64,000 nt of DNA from Struthidea cinerea. Lineage: Eukaryota > Chordata > Aves > Passeriformes > Corcoracidae. Both the position numbers and the translations under genes were made by a program. Under the pieces are notes generated by a model. It was not told the origin of the DNA. It did no database searches and saw nothing but the letters and a program-made list of their open reading frames with translations. Of this stretch, positions 32,186 through 43,204 are shown piece after piece; position 1 is the first letter of the stretch; each line of letters opens with the position of its first letter. Location of the stretch: the NCBI GenBank assembly GCA_013397865.1, contig VZTI01004612.1, positions 80,962 to 144,961 of the forward strand, written 5' to 3'.

Positions 32186-33646
32186 TCACTGGTGCAGTTC
32201 TGGTCCCCAGGGAAGGATGCTCCAGCCCCACACGTTCCCCAGGAGCACTGTCACCTCCATCACTGCAGTGCTGGAGACACCTGGGAAAAAAGAAGGGGTT
32301 TGGTGACACTTGGCTGGAGCAGGTGCCAAGGTGTCCCAGGTTGGTGGCACCTGATCTGGCGGTGGCACCCACCATGGCACCGGCAAGGTGGCCCAGCCCC
32401 AGGAGGGCGAGGGCAAAGTGGATGCAGTTGCAGGTGATGGTATCGTACTCCACCGGCTGGTCCATGGCCGCCCGGATCCGCCGCTGCAGGGCAGCCACGT
32501 CCAGCCCTCCCTTCCTCCGGAGCACCTTGGCCGGGCCCCGTGTCCGCAGGAGGTGGCTCTTGCCGTGCTTAGCCACGATGCCTGATGGTGATGTCCCTGA
32601 GCTGCCTGCGGCGCAAAGTGGACTCTATACCCCATGTCCCTTCCGTGGGGATGTCCCCGTGCCATGACACCTCCTGGGGCTCACCTTCCAGGTGGATGAT
32701 CTCCCCATCACCGCAGTAGACGCCCGCGTGGGAGCCCCACCAGCCAGGGGCCCTGGAGGCCAACGGGAAGAGGAAGAGGTCCCCGGGCTGGGGCTCAGCC
32801 ACCCCGTTGGGGACCATGTCAAAGTGTTGTCCCAGCAGCCCCTCGCAGAGGAAGAACCCTGCCGTGGTCACTGCCCCAGTCACTGCCTGGGGACCCAGCC
32901 GTGTTTCAGGGCCACCAGTGCCCTGGGGACACCGGCTGCATCACTGTCCTGCTGGCTCCTCCCACATCCTTGGTGGCTTAAGCACAGCTTGGGTCTCGGG
33001 TCTCCATGGATGGAAACCCTCTGGGAAGGGGCTGCCTCCTCTAAGTGCTGAAGCACCCACGGGTGCCGAGGAGAAGGCAGGGTGTGCAGATTCGGCCCAG
33101 TTGTGCCAGGGGTGAGACGGGCAGTGCAGGGCACAGGGGCAAAGCCAGCACTTACCTGCCTGGAGCTGCTCACCTGGAGGGACAAACACCTTGTGTCAGC
33201 CCCACAGGCACCCGTGTCACAGTTCAGCCCCGGCCTGGGCTGCTGCCACCCCCTGCCCAAGCACCTGGCTGGGGTTCCCATGCCAGCACCCCCAAACCTG
33301 CCTCACCCAGGAGCCCAGCCAGTGCCAGGGCTGGAGGAACAGCCTGTCCGGGGCTTGCAGGGTCTGAAGGAGGGAGCTCACCTGTGGGGAGAGGGGGCAG
33401 GACAAGACAGGGACCTGTCCCCTGCTGACACCCGTCCCCTGCCAGCACCCATCTCTGCCAGCACCCAGCCCAGCCTAGCCCAGCCTCCCAGGCCACACAC
33501 CCCCCTCCCCCCTGCCCAGACCCAGCACCAGGCAGGTCCCAGCTGTGGGGTCCAAGGGCACTGGGTGCTATGGCAGAGGGGTGGGATCACCTGGATGCAG
33601 GTGTCCTCCCTGCTGGCTCCCCCTTTACCTGGGCGAGGAGATTCAT
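32186..33646 (-). CDS. LRAT/PLAAT-family acyltransferase-like protein
   Basis: Predicted single-domain LRAT-family protein (papain-like fold; members move acyl groups between phospholipids and retinol or phosphatidylethanolamine). Exons 5'-3': 33646-33629, 33381-33307, 33173-33156, 32886-32685, 32605-32369, 32280-32186; 645 nt, 214 residues. The domain shows EPQPGDLFLF, then SHAGVYCGDGEIIHLEG, in which two His (about 90 and 102) are 12 apart as in PLAAT proteins, and TCNCIHFA, matching the NCxHF motif with catalytic Cys about 165. A hydrophobic tail follows. The first ATG sits directly after a strong acceptor (TCCTTGCAG), so an upstream 5'UTR or coding exon is likely. Exons 1 and 3 are only 18 nt each. 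A second donor (end at 32,373) would give a 188-residue form without the tail. The closest paralogue is unclear (PLAAT or LRAT-like); I know of no human counterpart beside NR2E3. Confidence 0.75.
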
Positions 33647-34479
33647 CTGCAAGGAGAAAACACGATGTCCCAAGAGCTGGGGACAGGTTCCCCGTGCCTC
33701 GGGGACTTCTGTGTCCCCACAGTTGTGGCGACATGTCACCCTGCTGAAACCCAAGCTGCAGCCTCAGTGCTCGTTCTGTGCCCTGCTGCCTCACCTTGGG
33801 GTCACCTCCAAGGTCCCCTCACTCCACCGTGTTTCCCAAGCTGCTGCTGCTCCAAAGGTGGCTGCGGGTCAGGACCTCAGCCCGCCCTGGCGAGCACCGC
33901 GGTGGCTCTTGGCAGCAGCACGTGGCTCCACCGGTGCCTGGGAATGTGCCCGGACCGGCTGCACCGTGGCACTGTGCCCATCCTGTAGGGCCAGTCCCAG
34001 GGGGACGAACCCAACCTGGTGTGACATTTCATCCACAAACCTCTTGGGTGACCACAAAGGAGTCATGAAACAGCCCCGTGGCCACAAAGCCCTGGTAACC
34101 AGTGACCACCAGGCTGGTGACAAATCACCTCTTGGTGCCAAAACCCTCTGGCCCTGGGAGGCCATCAGCCTGTACCCGGCCCCGTGTCCTAGAGATGGCC
34201 ACCAGCCTGTCCCCAGCCCTGTGGCCCCACAGTGGTGCATGCCCGGGGTCAGGTCTGGAGTCACATTAAACTTTAATCCTGGTGCTGGGGGTCAGTGAAG
34301 GCTTTGGCAGGGCTCAGGTGGGTGACTGTCACCCTCTGTCATCGGGCAACCTCCAAAGAATCATTTATCAAGGAGCCTCCAATAAACAAGAGCTAATTAC
34401 AGGTGAAACCCGAGCCTGGCCTGGACCCGGCTCAGTGCAGGCGGCCACATTAACCCTTCCCAGCCACCTCCAGTCCCAC

Positions 34480-35110
34480 AGCCACCCTCCAGGAACTTCA
34501 TGTCGCCTTCTTGTTGGTCTTGTCCCCTTCTGGTCTCCACTGTCCTCTCCTGGTCTCTGTTGTCTTGTCCACATGTACCCATCACACCCTTCTTATTCCC
34601 ACCCTCCCCTCCAGTCCCCATTGTCCCATCTCAGTCCTTACTATTCCCTCATGATCTCCATCCACCCCTGTTGCATCCCACTGCCCCTCATGATCTCCAT
34701 CACACCTTCCTGGTCCCCATCATCCTCACATGGTCCCTATTGTCATGTCCTGGTCTCCATCATCCCTTCCCGGTCACTGCTGTCACCTTCTGCTCTCCAC
34801 GTTTGTCATTGTCTCTGGGTCACCATCAAAACATCCAGGTTCCCACTGTCCTCTCCTGATCCTCATTATCACCTCCCAGTCCTCATCATCTCTTCCTTGT
34901 TCCCATCACCCCCTCCTGATCCTTGTTGTCACCTCTTGGTCCCCATCATCTCCCCTCCCCCCCCATCAGCTCCTCGTGGTCTCCATCATCCCCTCCTGGT
35001 CCCCACTGTCTCCCCTTGGTTCCCAATATCTTCTGATTCCCATGAATGTCCCTGTTGTCTCCTCCTTGTCCTCACTGTCCTGTCCCATTCCCCACCACTC
35101 CATGCCATCA
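34480..35110. repeat. CT-rich minisatellite
   Basis: Degenerate units of about 25 bp with CCATCATCCCCTCCTGGTCC as the clearest form. The strand asymmetry (pyrimidine-rich plus strand) could allow triplex formation. It creates a long Ser/Pro/His frame that is not a gene. Confidence 0.8.
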
Positions 35111-35214
35111 CCAACAGGAGCATGACTGCCAGGACAGTGGTGCTTCCCTGGGTCACTCCATGTCCCCGGCCAAGCTGTCCCTGGCTAGGGCGCATCCACC
35201 AGCTCCCCACAGCC

Positions 35215-35805
35215 AGTGGGATTAGGGTGGCTGGAGCCTTGGGGCTGCTCCTGACCGCAGGTCCAGCCCATCGCCAGCATCTTTGGGTAATTAGTAAATT
35301 AGTAATTAAACACTCTCTGCCTGCTGGGGGGAAGGGGGGCAGATCCCAAGGTTTTAGGCTGGGTAATCCCATGGCATCTGCCCCAGCATCTGTCACCGAG
35401 CCGAGTCACGACCCTGCCTCGGGCTTTAACGTTTGCTCCTTCACCCCCACCCACCACCCACAGCCCCTCGGCCGTGGCGTCAGGCCTGCTGATGCCGCAC
35501 CCAAAACAGGCTGGGTTGGGCTCCCAAGAGTGCCCAGTTGGGTGCTCATGGAGCCCTCATCCCCGGGAAGAGGACAGGGTGCTGCTCCACGGGGAGCCCA
35601 CCATGGGGACAGCACCCAGCTGGGTGTAATGGAGAAATGGGGTGGGAAACCATATTTTTGTAATTATTGGCTTTCCTGGGGGTGCTGATGATTGGCTGGC
35701 AGCAGATGGTTGGCCCAGCTAATCCCCCTCCCAAATCCCTGCTCCGGAGCTGGCTTTTACCCGACGGCGAGGAGGGGACGGGCAAATTAGCCGACTCAGC
35801 TGTAT
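35215..35805. promoter_or_regulatory. Candidate photoreceptor cis-regulatory cluster upstream of NR2E3
   Basis: CRX/OTX-type cores occur at 35,219-35,224 (GGATTA), 35,364-35,369 (TAATCC) and 35,720-35,725 (TAATCC). TAATTA homeodomain sites cluster at 35,287-35,312 and 35,665-35,675, with an E-box CAGATG near 35,704. At 35,788-35,801 AGCCGACTCAGCTG resembles the MAF/NRL element TGCTGACTCAGCA (10 of 13). NRL and CRX are known activators of NR2E3 in mammals. Motif presence is seen; function is inferred. Confidence 0.4.
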
Positions 35806-36879
35806 CGCCGCGCCGGCCGGTCCCGCTGTCCCTGGCACTGGCCGCCCCTGTCCCCATGGGTGGGCCGGCACGCCGGGATGCAGGTGTTCCCGGCAGCCCC
35901 GGATCGGGCTCCGGGGGGTGTTTCACCCCTGGGCGAGAGGTGTGAAGGCACCCAAGGGCCGGCAGGGAGGTGACAGCTTGCTCCCGCCGCATTAGCCCAG
36001 CGTCATAATTCTGGCGCGGGAGGAGGCGGCCGCTGCCGCAGATGGCGGCGGTCAGAGATCTGGGTCAGGACAAGGGGGCTGTGGGTGGGACAGGGCACCC
36101 TGGGGGACTGGGGGGTCCCAGGGTGGGAGGGAGCTGGAGGCAGGGGGCGTGGAGCCATGGTGAAGGCAGGAAGGATGGTGGAGCCATGTAGAGTCAGGAA
36201 GGGTGATGGAATGTTGCTGCACGTGGGAACGGGGAGCCATGGTGCAGGCAAGGCTGATGGAGTCACAGCGCAGACAGGGGAGATGGAGAAACGCTTCAGG
36301 CAAAAGGGATGGAAGGAGGTTGTAGGCAGGAGGATAGAGGAATGCTGTAGGCATGGGACATGGAAGGAGATTGTAGGCCGGGAGATGCAGGAATGCTGCA
36401 GGCAGCGGGGATGGAGCCACACAGCCGTCAGGGATGCCGGAGGGGTGACCCCCAGCCCCTGGATCCACTGGAGTCACTGCTGCCAGCCCTCAGCAGGGAC
36501 TTGCTGCCAGTGCCTGTCCCCCGGGACACCTTCAGGGCATCAACACCCCTGAGCCCCCTCTGGAAGGGGCACAGCAGGCCGGGAACGCCTGTCCTCAGCC
36601 TGGCCCATCGCTGGGGACAGCCCGGGCCCGTGACGGTGGCCACCCGCCACCCCCCTGAGCGGGGCGGGGGGGGGTTTAGCGGCTAAAGCCCACAAATCCC
36701 AAATTGTGCTGCCCTGTCACCGCGAGGGTTTAGCCGTGGTTGCGTAACCCGGGGGCCACCTGGCCCCCGCCCTCTGCGGTGTCAGCAGCCCCAACACCCA
36801 TGGGGCCCCCCGTCCCCGGGAAGGGATGCTGAGGCACAGTGGGCCCCCTCCCGAGCATCCCCCCTCCCCTCGCCATCAG

Positions 36880-36960
36880 GGCCGGTAATTAATTACTTGG
36901 GGGCAGGGAAATTACCCCCCTTAATTACCACTTTTCGTTATTCCCCTCTAACCGCCTTAG
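36880..36960. promoter_or_regulatory. TAATTA cluster proximal to NR2E3
   Basis: Within 80 bp: GGTAATTAATTACTTGG, AAATTACCCCCC and CTTAATTACC, sites expected for paired-type and LIM homeodomain factors (RAX, VSX and LHX families). It sits about 0.5 kb upstream of the NR2E3 ATG in otherwise GC-rich DNA. Confidence 0.35.
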
Positions 36961-37427
36961 TGAAGGGCTTATGCGCTTACAGGACCTGGTGGGTCCCAAG
37001 GGGAGGACGACACATATGGGGGGTCCCCAGCCCCAGCCCCATCTCCCACCTCCGCAGCAATCTCGGCCTGCCAGTGCCGGGCTGGGGGTACTGGCAGGGT
37101 GACACCTCCACGGTGGCCCGCGGCGGCGCGGTGGGGGTGGCTTGGGTGTCGCGGGGTTTAGGGTTACAGGGCTGGGGCTCAGCACCTTTTTAATTCTTCA
37201 TCGCGTGGCTGATTGATCCCCCCCGCCCCGCGCAGACACTAAAGATTAAGAGGGTGACAAAGAGGCGGCTGCTTACACAGCGCCCGCCGCTAAGCCGCCT
37301 TGAAGAGAGAGAGCAAGGCAAGAGCCCCGCTGGCCGCAGAGCTGCCGGAGCACCCAGCGCCTGGGCAGACCCTCCGCGGGGATCCAGAGGGACGGGACAG
37401 GGACAGGTCGGGAACGCCGGGTGAGGG

Positions 37428-40400
37428 ATGGCTGCGTCCCCGGCGGGGTCGGTGGTGAGCGCCGGGCTGGATGAGAGTCCCACGGGTAAGAGGTGGTTCC
37501 GCTGGAGTGGGTGCGACACGGCGGGACGGGGGTTTTCCTCTGGGATGGCCAGGCCCTCGCTGTGGTCATTCCCCAAGATACCTGGGGGTCCTCTTCATGG
37601 TTCTCCTCTGGGATACTTGGAACCCCCATCATGGTCAATCACCGAGATACTTGGGGTCCTCTGTTGCAGTTTTTCTCTGAGATGCCTGGGATCATCATGG
37701 CCTTCTTCTGGATGCCTTTGGTCCCCACTGTGGGCCTTCTCTGAGATATCTGGGTGTCCCTATTATAGTTCATCTCCAAGACACCCAGTGTCCCATCATA
37801 GCTGTTTGGGTTGTTTGAATTCTCCATTGCCAACCCTCTCCAGAACGGCTGGGCTTCTCCTCATGGTCCTTATCCTGGGTGCCCAGGGTCCCCATCATGC
37901 TCTGCTGGGATGCCTGGGGTCTTCAGCTCTCATCCTTCTCCAAGATGCTGAGTCCCCATCATTGGTCCTTCCCTAGGCCAGGATGCCTGCAGTGCCCGAC
38001 CCTCTCCATGGTATCCATGGTCCTCATTTGTGTTCCTTCTCCAGGACCCCTGAGGTCCCCAGCTATGTCCCTTCTCCAGGATTCCTGGGGTCCCCAGTCA
38101 TAGCCCTCTCCTGGACGCCCTTGGTCCCTGGCCCTCCACCAGGGTCCCCACAGTTCCCTGCTGTGACCCTTGTCTGGGGTGCCCCATGTCCCCAGAGCTG
38201 TCCCTTCTCCAGGACACCTCCCATCGCTGACTGCAGCCCTTCTCTGGGATGCTCAGTCCCCTTCCTGGGACGCCTGGTGGCCCCATCCCTAAGAACACGA
38301 TTTCATCCCTTTTTGTTTTTCAAAACTCCTGTGAGAGCTCATCCTGCATCACTCTGTGTGCTGGGGTGTGGGAAGATGGTGAACCCCGTGTGGAGTCCCT
38401 GAGGTGTCCCCATTCATGTCTCTGGGCTGAACCAGCAGAGACAGGAGCCACCCCTTCTCCCGGATGCTGGGAGGCAGCAGGGATGGGTGGGAAGGACGAG
38501 GGACATTGGGATGCCCAGAGGAACCCCAGATGTGATGGCTCCGCTCCCGCAGGGCTGAGCCCGGCCCCCGGGAAGGCGCTGAGCCCGGTGCTGCTGTGCA
38601 AGGTGTGCGGGGACACGAGCAGCGGGAAGCACTACGGCATCTACGCCTGCAACGGCTGCAGCGGCTTCTTCAAGCGCAGCGTCCGCAGGAAGCTCATCTA
38701 CAGGTGGGAACAGGCATGGGGGTCCCCACGGGGCAGGGAAGGGGGGGACGGGCAGCCAGAGGGGCAGTGACCCTGCGGATGGGCGTCCAGCGGGGTAAGA
38801 ACCAGGGTCCCGTGGACAGACACCATGGAGGAAAGGTCAGCCTGCAGGGCAGGGACCCCAGGAACGGCCACCCAGGGAGTCAGAGGATGGACACAGTGGG
38901 GCAGGACTGGGGGGAACAGGCACCTAGCACGGTAGGGACACCCAGCAGAGCAGGGACCTCATGGGATGGGGCACCCAACAGGGAAGGGATGGACACCCTG
39001 TGGGACAGGGACCTTGGAGATGGACACCGAGCAGGACAGGGAGCTTGGGGAGAGGCACCCAGTGGGGTAGGGTGCCCCAGGATGGACACTCAGCAGGCCA
39101 GGGACCTCAGGGCATGGGCAATGGGTGGGGCAGAGACCCAGGGGGACTTAAAACCACGCAGGGAACAGGCACACAGGGGGAGAGGCACCTGTGGAGAGGG
39201 TGTCCAGAGCCACCCGATGGGGCCAAAACACCCATCAAGGCAGAGAATTCACTGGGACAGGGCACCCTTGGAGTGGGGACAGGGCAGCTGCTGGGGACTG
39301 GGTGCCCACAGTGGTGGGGCACTTGTTGGGTGGAGGGAACCCATGGGGGGAGATGTGGCACCCAGGGCGCAGGACCTTCCTCGGGGACAGGGGCCACCCC
39401 AGGGGCTGCAGCCAGGTGCCACCTCTCCCCATAGGTGCCAGGCGGGGACGGGGCTGTGCCCAGTGGACAAGGCTCACCGCAACCAGTGCCAGGCCTGTCG
39501 GCTCAAGAAGTGCCTGCAGGCCGGCATGAACAAGGACGGTGAGATGGGGGGGACACAGTGACGAACAGCAGGGGGTGACAGCGGGGTGGCCGGTGCTGAT
39601 GCCACCTTGTCCTCACAGCTGTGCAGAACGAGCGCCAGCCCCGCAGCACGGCCCAGGTCCGGCTGGACAGCATCGAGCTGGATGCTGAGCTGCCCCCTGA
39701 GCATGTGGCCACCACACGTGAGGTCCCCCCATCGCCCTGTCCGGCTCCTCGTGGTCCCAGTGCCACTGTCACTGTCACCCCGGGTCCCCGAGTACCCACG
39801 CCACCCACCAACCATCGCTTCATGGCCAGCCTGATGACGGCTGAGACCTGCGCCAAGCTGGAGCCTGAGGACGGTGGGTGGCTGCCAGTGGAGAGGGGGG
39901 TGGTGGGTGGTCGATGTCCCCATGGTGTGGTGACAACCGGTGTCCTCTTCCTGCAGCCGATGAGACGGTGGATGTGACGGGCAGTGAGCCGGAGCGGGCG
40001 ACCGGCGAGTACCAGGTGGCGCCGTACCCGGCAGCCAGCCCCGAAAACATCTATGAGACCTCAGCACGTCTCCTCTTCATGGCTGTGAAGTGGGCCAAGA
40101 ACCTGCCCGTCTTCTCCAACCTGCCCTTCCGCGACCAGGTGGGGTTGGGAATCTCCGTGAGGAATTGGGGATCTGCTTATGGGGTAACAGGAACCCCAAA
40201 AAGAGTAGCAGCCAGTCGGGATGGCCGGAGCATCTCCACAACATTCTTAGGGTTCCCCCGCAGATGCTCTTCAGCCCAACCAGCTGTGCTGGCTGCAGGT
40301 CCTGGAGGCTTTGGGGGTGACAGGGACTTTGGGGTTCCCCCGCTCTCCCTAGGTGATCCTGCTGGAGGAAGCATGGAGCGAGCTGTTCCTGCTCTGTGCC

Positions 40401-40973
40401 ATCCAGTGGTCCATGCCCCTGGAGAGCTGCCCGCTGCTGGCTGTCCCCGAGCCGGCCCCTGGGAAGCTGCTACCGGCTGCCCTGGACGTGCGGGCGCTGC
40501 AGGAGACCCTTGGCCGCTTCAAGGCATTGGCCGTCGACCCCACGGAATTTGCCTGCATGAAGGCCGTGGTGCTCTTCAAACCAGGTGAGGCCACCCCCAG
40601 CACCCACCACTGGCCATCCCCGTGCCCCTCCCCAGCCTGTCACCCCCTTGTCCCTGCAGAGACCCGTGGCCTGAAGGACCCTGAGCAGGTGGAGAACCTG
40701 CAGGACCAGTCGCAGGTGATGCTGGGCCAGCACAACCGTTCCCACTACCCCGGGCAACCCGTCAGGTACCGCTGTCCCCACGTCCTCATGGGTGACACCA
40801 GGGCGGGACAGCCACCCACGGCCACTGCTCTGTCCCCCAGGTTCGGGAAGCTGCTGCTGCTCCTCCCGGCGCTGCGCTTCATCTCCTCGGAGCGCGTGGA
40901 GCTGCTCTTCTTCCGCCGCACCATCGGCAACACCCCCATGGAGAAGCTGCTGTGTGACATGTTCAAGAACTGA
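37428..40973 (+). CDS. NR2E3: Photoreceptor-specific nuclear receptor NR2E3, complete
   Basis: Orphan nuclear receptor that, with NRL and CRX, drives rod genes and represses cone genes. Exons: 37428-37485, 38553-38703, 39435-39538, 39619-39873, 39957-40138, 40353-40584, 40660-40765, 40841-40973; 1,221 nt, 406 residues (human about 410), all junctions in phase. The DNA-binding domain begins LLCKVCGDTSSGKHYGIYAC; its P-box CNGCSG is specific to the NR2E group (TLX/PNR). The second finger CQAGTGLCPVDKAHRNQCQA, LKKCLQAGMN and AVQNERQPRSTAQV follow. The ligand-binding domain has HFMASL-like FMASLMTAETCAKLEPED, ARLLFMAVKWAKNLPVFSNL and ends FFRRTIGNTPMEKLLCDMFK plus N. The start is the first ATG in exon 1; the N-terminus differs from mammals, as is usual. 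It is convergent with MYO9A, the same neighbour as in human 15q23. Confidence 0.95.
37540..38290. repeat. Minisatellite in NR2E3 intron 1
   Basis: Degenerate units of about 36-45 bp around GGATGCCTGGGGTCCCCATC and CCTTCTCCAGGA fill most of the 1.07-kb intron. Confidence 0.8.
38740..39420. repeat. Minisatellite in NR2E3 intron 2
   Basis: Degenerate units around GGATGGACACCCAGCAGGGC and AGGGACCTCGGGG, roughly 30-40 bp each. It occupies nearly the whole intron between the two zinc-finger exons. Confidence 0.8.
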
Positions 40974-41359
40974 ACCCCCTTCCCGCTGTCACCCGGCGTG
41001 TTTGTCACCCTGCGCTGGCACCCTGTCACCCCCACCCTGGGTCTCCTCACCCTGGGGTGTGAAGGTGCCCCTGGTCCCATCTCCGGGCGGTGTCCGGGAC
41101 CGTGGGATGCTGCCGGCAGCTGGGAGGTGAGGCCGGCTTCCCTGGGGGCGGCAGGGGGATGTCCCCAAGAGAGTGCCCAGTGCAGTGGCAGCACCTCACT
41201 GGGGTCGGTCTCGATGGTGTCCCAAAGGCTGGAGGAACCCAGGCAAAGGCACCGTGGCACCATGAGGACCCGCTGCCACGCAGGGGTCACCAGCCCAGGG
41301 GGACACTTACCGAGGGATGATGCCAACCTGGGGCGTGACACCAGCCAGGGATGACAACG

Positions 41360-41600
41360 GCCCAGGGTGGGGCCACCTGGGGGTGACACCAGCCCAGGGG
41401 TGACACTGGCCAAAGGTGGGGCCACCTGGGGGTGACACCAGCCCAGGGGTGACACTGGCCAAAGGTGGGGCCAGCCTGGGGGTGACACCAGCCCAACGCA
41501 TCCTCGGGTCGATCCCAGCCCAGGGTGACACCGGACACGGGTGACCCCAGCCCGGGGTGACACCGGACAGGGGTGACCCCAGCCCGGGGTGACACTGGCC
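41360..41600. repeat. Tandem repeat in NR2E3 3'UTR
   Basis: Units with GGGGTGACACCAGCCCAGGG and GTGACACTGGCCAAAGGTGG, about 50 bp at first and then shorter, inside the 3'UTR between the stop (40,973) and the polyadenylation signal (41,726). Confidence 0.8.
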
Positions 41601-41725
41601 AGGCGTGATGCTGTCCCAGGGCCCCCTGGCCGCGACTCCCGCTCTGCGATCCCGGGGGACACGCGGGGCCAGACCCTTGTCCCGTGTCCTGGGGTCTCCA
41701 CGGGTGCCCCCCATTTCACACTCGG

Positions 41726-41731
41726 AATAAA
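41726..41731 (+). terminator. NR2E3: NR2E3 polyadenylation signal
   Basis: AATAAA followed by GAGGGTTTTG, 753 nt after the stop codon. It gives a GC-rich 3'UTR of about 770 nt containing a short tandem repeat. Confidence 0.75.
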
Positions 41732-41789
41732 GAGGGTTTTGCAGCCGGAGTCCCTGTGCCAGTGACTTGGGTCCCCTTGGATGGGGGAC

Positions 41790-42670
41790 TGGGGGGGACC
41801 AGCTGAATGTTAATAACCTGAATAGGAATAAGTAAAAATCAATAATCTGGATATGAATACCTTGAAAATAAATTATCTGAATGGAAAGAAACTAAATATA
41901 AGTAAAATTAGTATAAATAATCTGAATTAAATAATCAGTATAAGTAAGATTAACAGAAAAATAGGAATAAAAATAAAAAAATGAAAATAACTGGAAATTA
42001 TCTGAATATAAAAAAGATAAATATAAATAATCTGTTTGGAAGTAATCTGAATGAAATAATTTGAATAGAAATACAATGCAACTAAATAAACTGAAATAGT
42101 GTGAATAGAAATTAATTGAAAATAAACTTAATATAACTGAGATGAATATGAATAATCTGACTGGATAAAATGGGAATTAAATAACACAAATAGAAATAAA
42201 ATGAAATTAAATAATCTGAATATAAATAAAATGCACTAAAATTATTGAAATATAAATATTTGCTTTGAAATATCCTTAATTAAATAATCTGAATAGAAAG
42301 CATATAAAACTAAATAATCTGAAATAATCTGAATAGAAATAAATTGAAAATAAACAAACTGCATATAAATACGAGAAACATAATGAATCTCATTGGAAAT
42401 AATCTCAATTAAATTTTGTGGGCAGAAATAAAATGAAATAATCTGAATAGAAAGAAATTGAAAATAAATTGTCTGAATATAAACAGTCTACCTAAAAAGT
42501 AATCTGAATAGAAATAAATTGAAAATAAATTATCCAAATATAAATGAAACAGAAATTATCTGATTAAAATAATCTGCATATAAATAATCTTCATATACAT
42601 AAATAAAAATAATGTGAATATCAAGTAAGAGAAACAGAAATTCTCTGAACATAAATAATGAGAATGAATA
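41790..42670. repeat. AT-rich tandem repeat between convergent NR2E3 and MYO9A
   Basis: Degenerate units built from AATAATCTGAATAGAAATAAA and close variants (ATTGAAAATAAA, AATATAAATAA). The plus strand is strongly A-rich. It starts about 60 bp after the NR2E3 poly(A) signal and ends about 230 bp before the distal MYO9A poly(A) signal. Confidence 0.85.
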
Positions 42671-42899
42671 ACCAGCATTGACCAGTCCGAAGGGAAGAGA
42701 TCCGGAGCCCCGGCTCCCCATCCCAGCTCCTCCATCCACCAGGGATGGGGATGTGGAGCTGCTCCATCCGCACGGGAAGCGGGAAAACCCACAACTTCAC
42801 AACCCCATGGAACAAACGGGAACAGCCCCCGGACCCCTGGGATGTGGGCGGCAGGAAGAGTGTCCCACTGGGCATTCTTGGCCTTTGCAGAATGACACT

Positions 42900-42905
42900 T
42901 TTATT
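42900..42905 (-). terminator. MYO9A: Candidate distal MYO9A polyadenylation signal
   Basis: AATAAAAG on the minus strand, where AT-rich downstream sequence meets GC-rich DNA. If used, the MYO9A 3'UTR would be about 2.8 kb. There is no transcript evidence. Confidence 0.4.
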
Positions 42906-43204
42906 CGTCCGCTTCTGTCGGTTTGTACACGATTCCGAGCGCGGGTGACGCGGGATAATATATCCTCTTACATACAGACCTCGTTTAATTTACACGCAGC
43001 GACTTTATAAATTACTTAGAAAACTTTCCATGAAAAATAACAATAATTCCCCTCGCAGCCCTCCAGTAGTCAGTACATTCAGCCCTCCGGAAAAGCCTCT
43101 GGGACCCCAAATCCTGCCAGGGAAGGGCTGGGAAGGAGCGGGGGAGATGCCAGAGGAAGGGGACCCTGGAACACCCCATTATCCCTCCAGTCCTGCTCAG
43201 CTCC

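Larger units (their letters stand above)
33647..37427. other. Intergenic region between LRAT-like gene and NR2E3
   Basis: 3.8 kb separating two genes with opposite directions. It holds a CT-rich minisatellite (34,480-35,110), TAAT and GGATTA motif clusters, a CpG-rich patch with a YY1-like AAGATGGCGGC-type word near 36,040 (sequence GCAGATGGCGGCGG), and short purine-rich repeats at 36,100-36,430. No further gene was recognised; a 5' exon of the LRAT-like gene may lie near 33.7-34.3 kb. Confidence 0.6.

Noticed and set aside
34282..35688. 468-codon plus-strand open frame
   Set aside because: Mostly the CT-rich minisatellite, giving repeated Ser/Pro/His. No domain and no splice logic.
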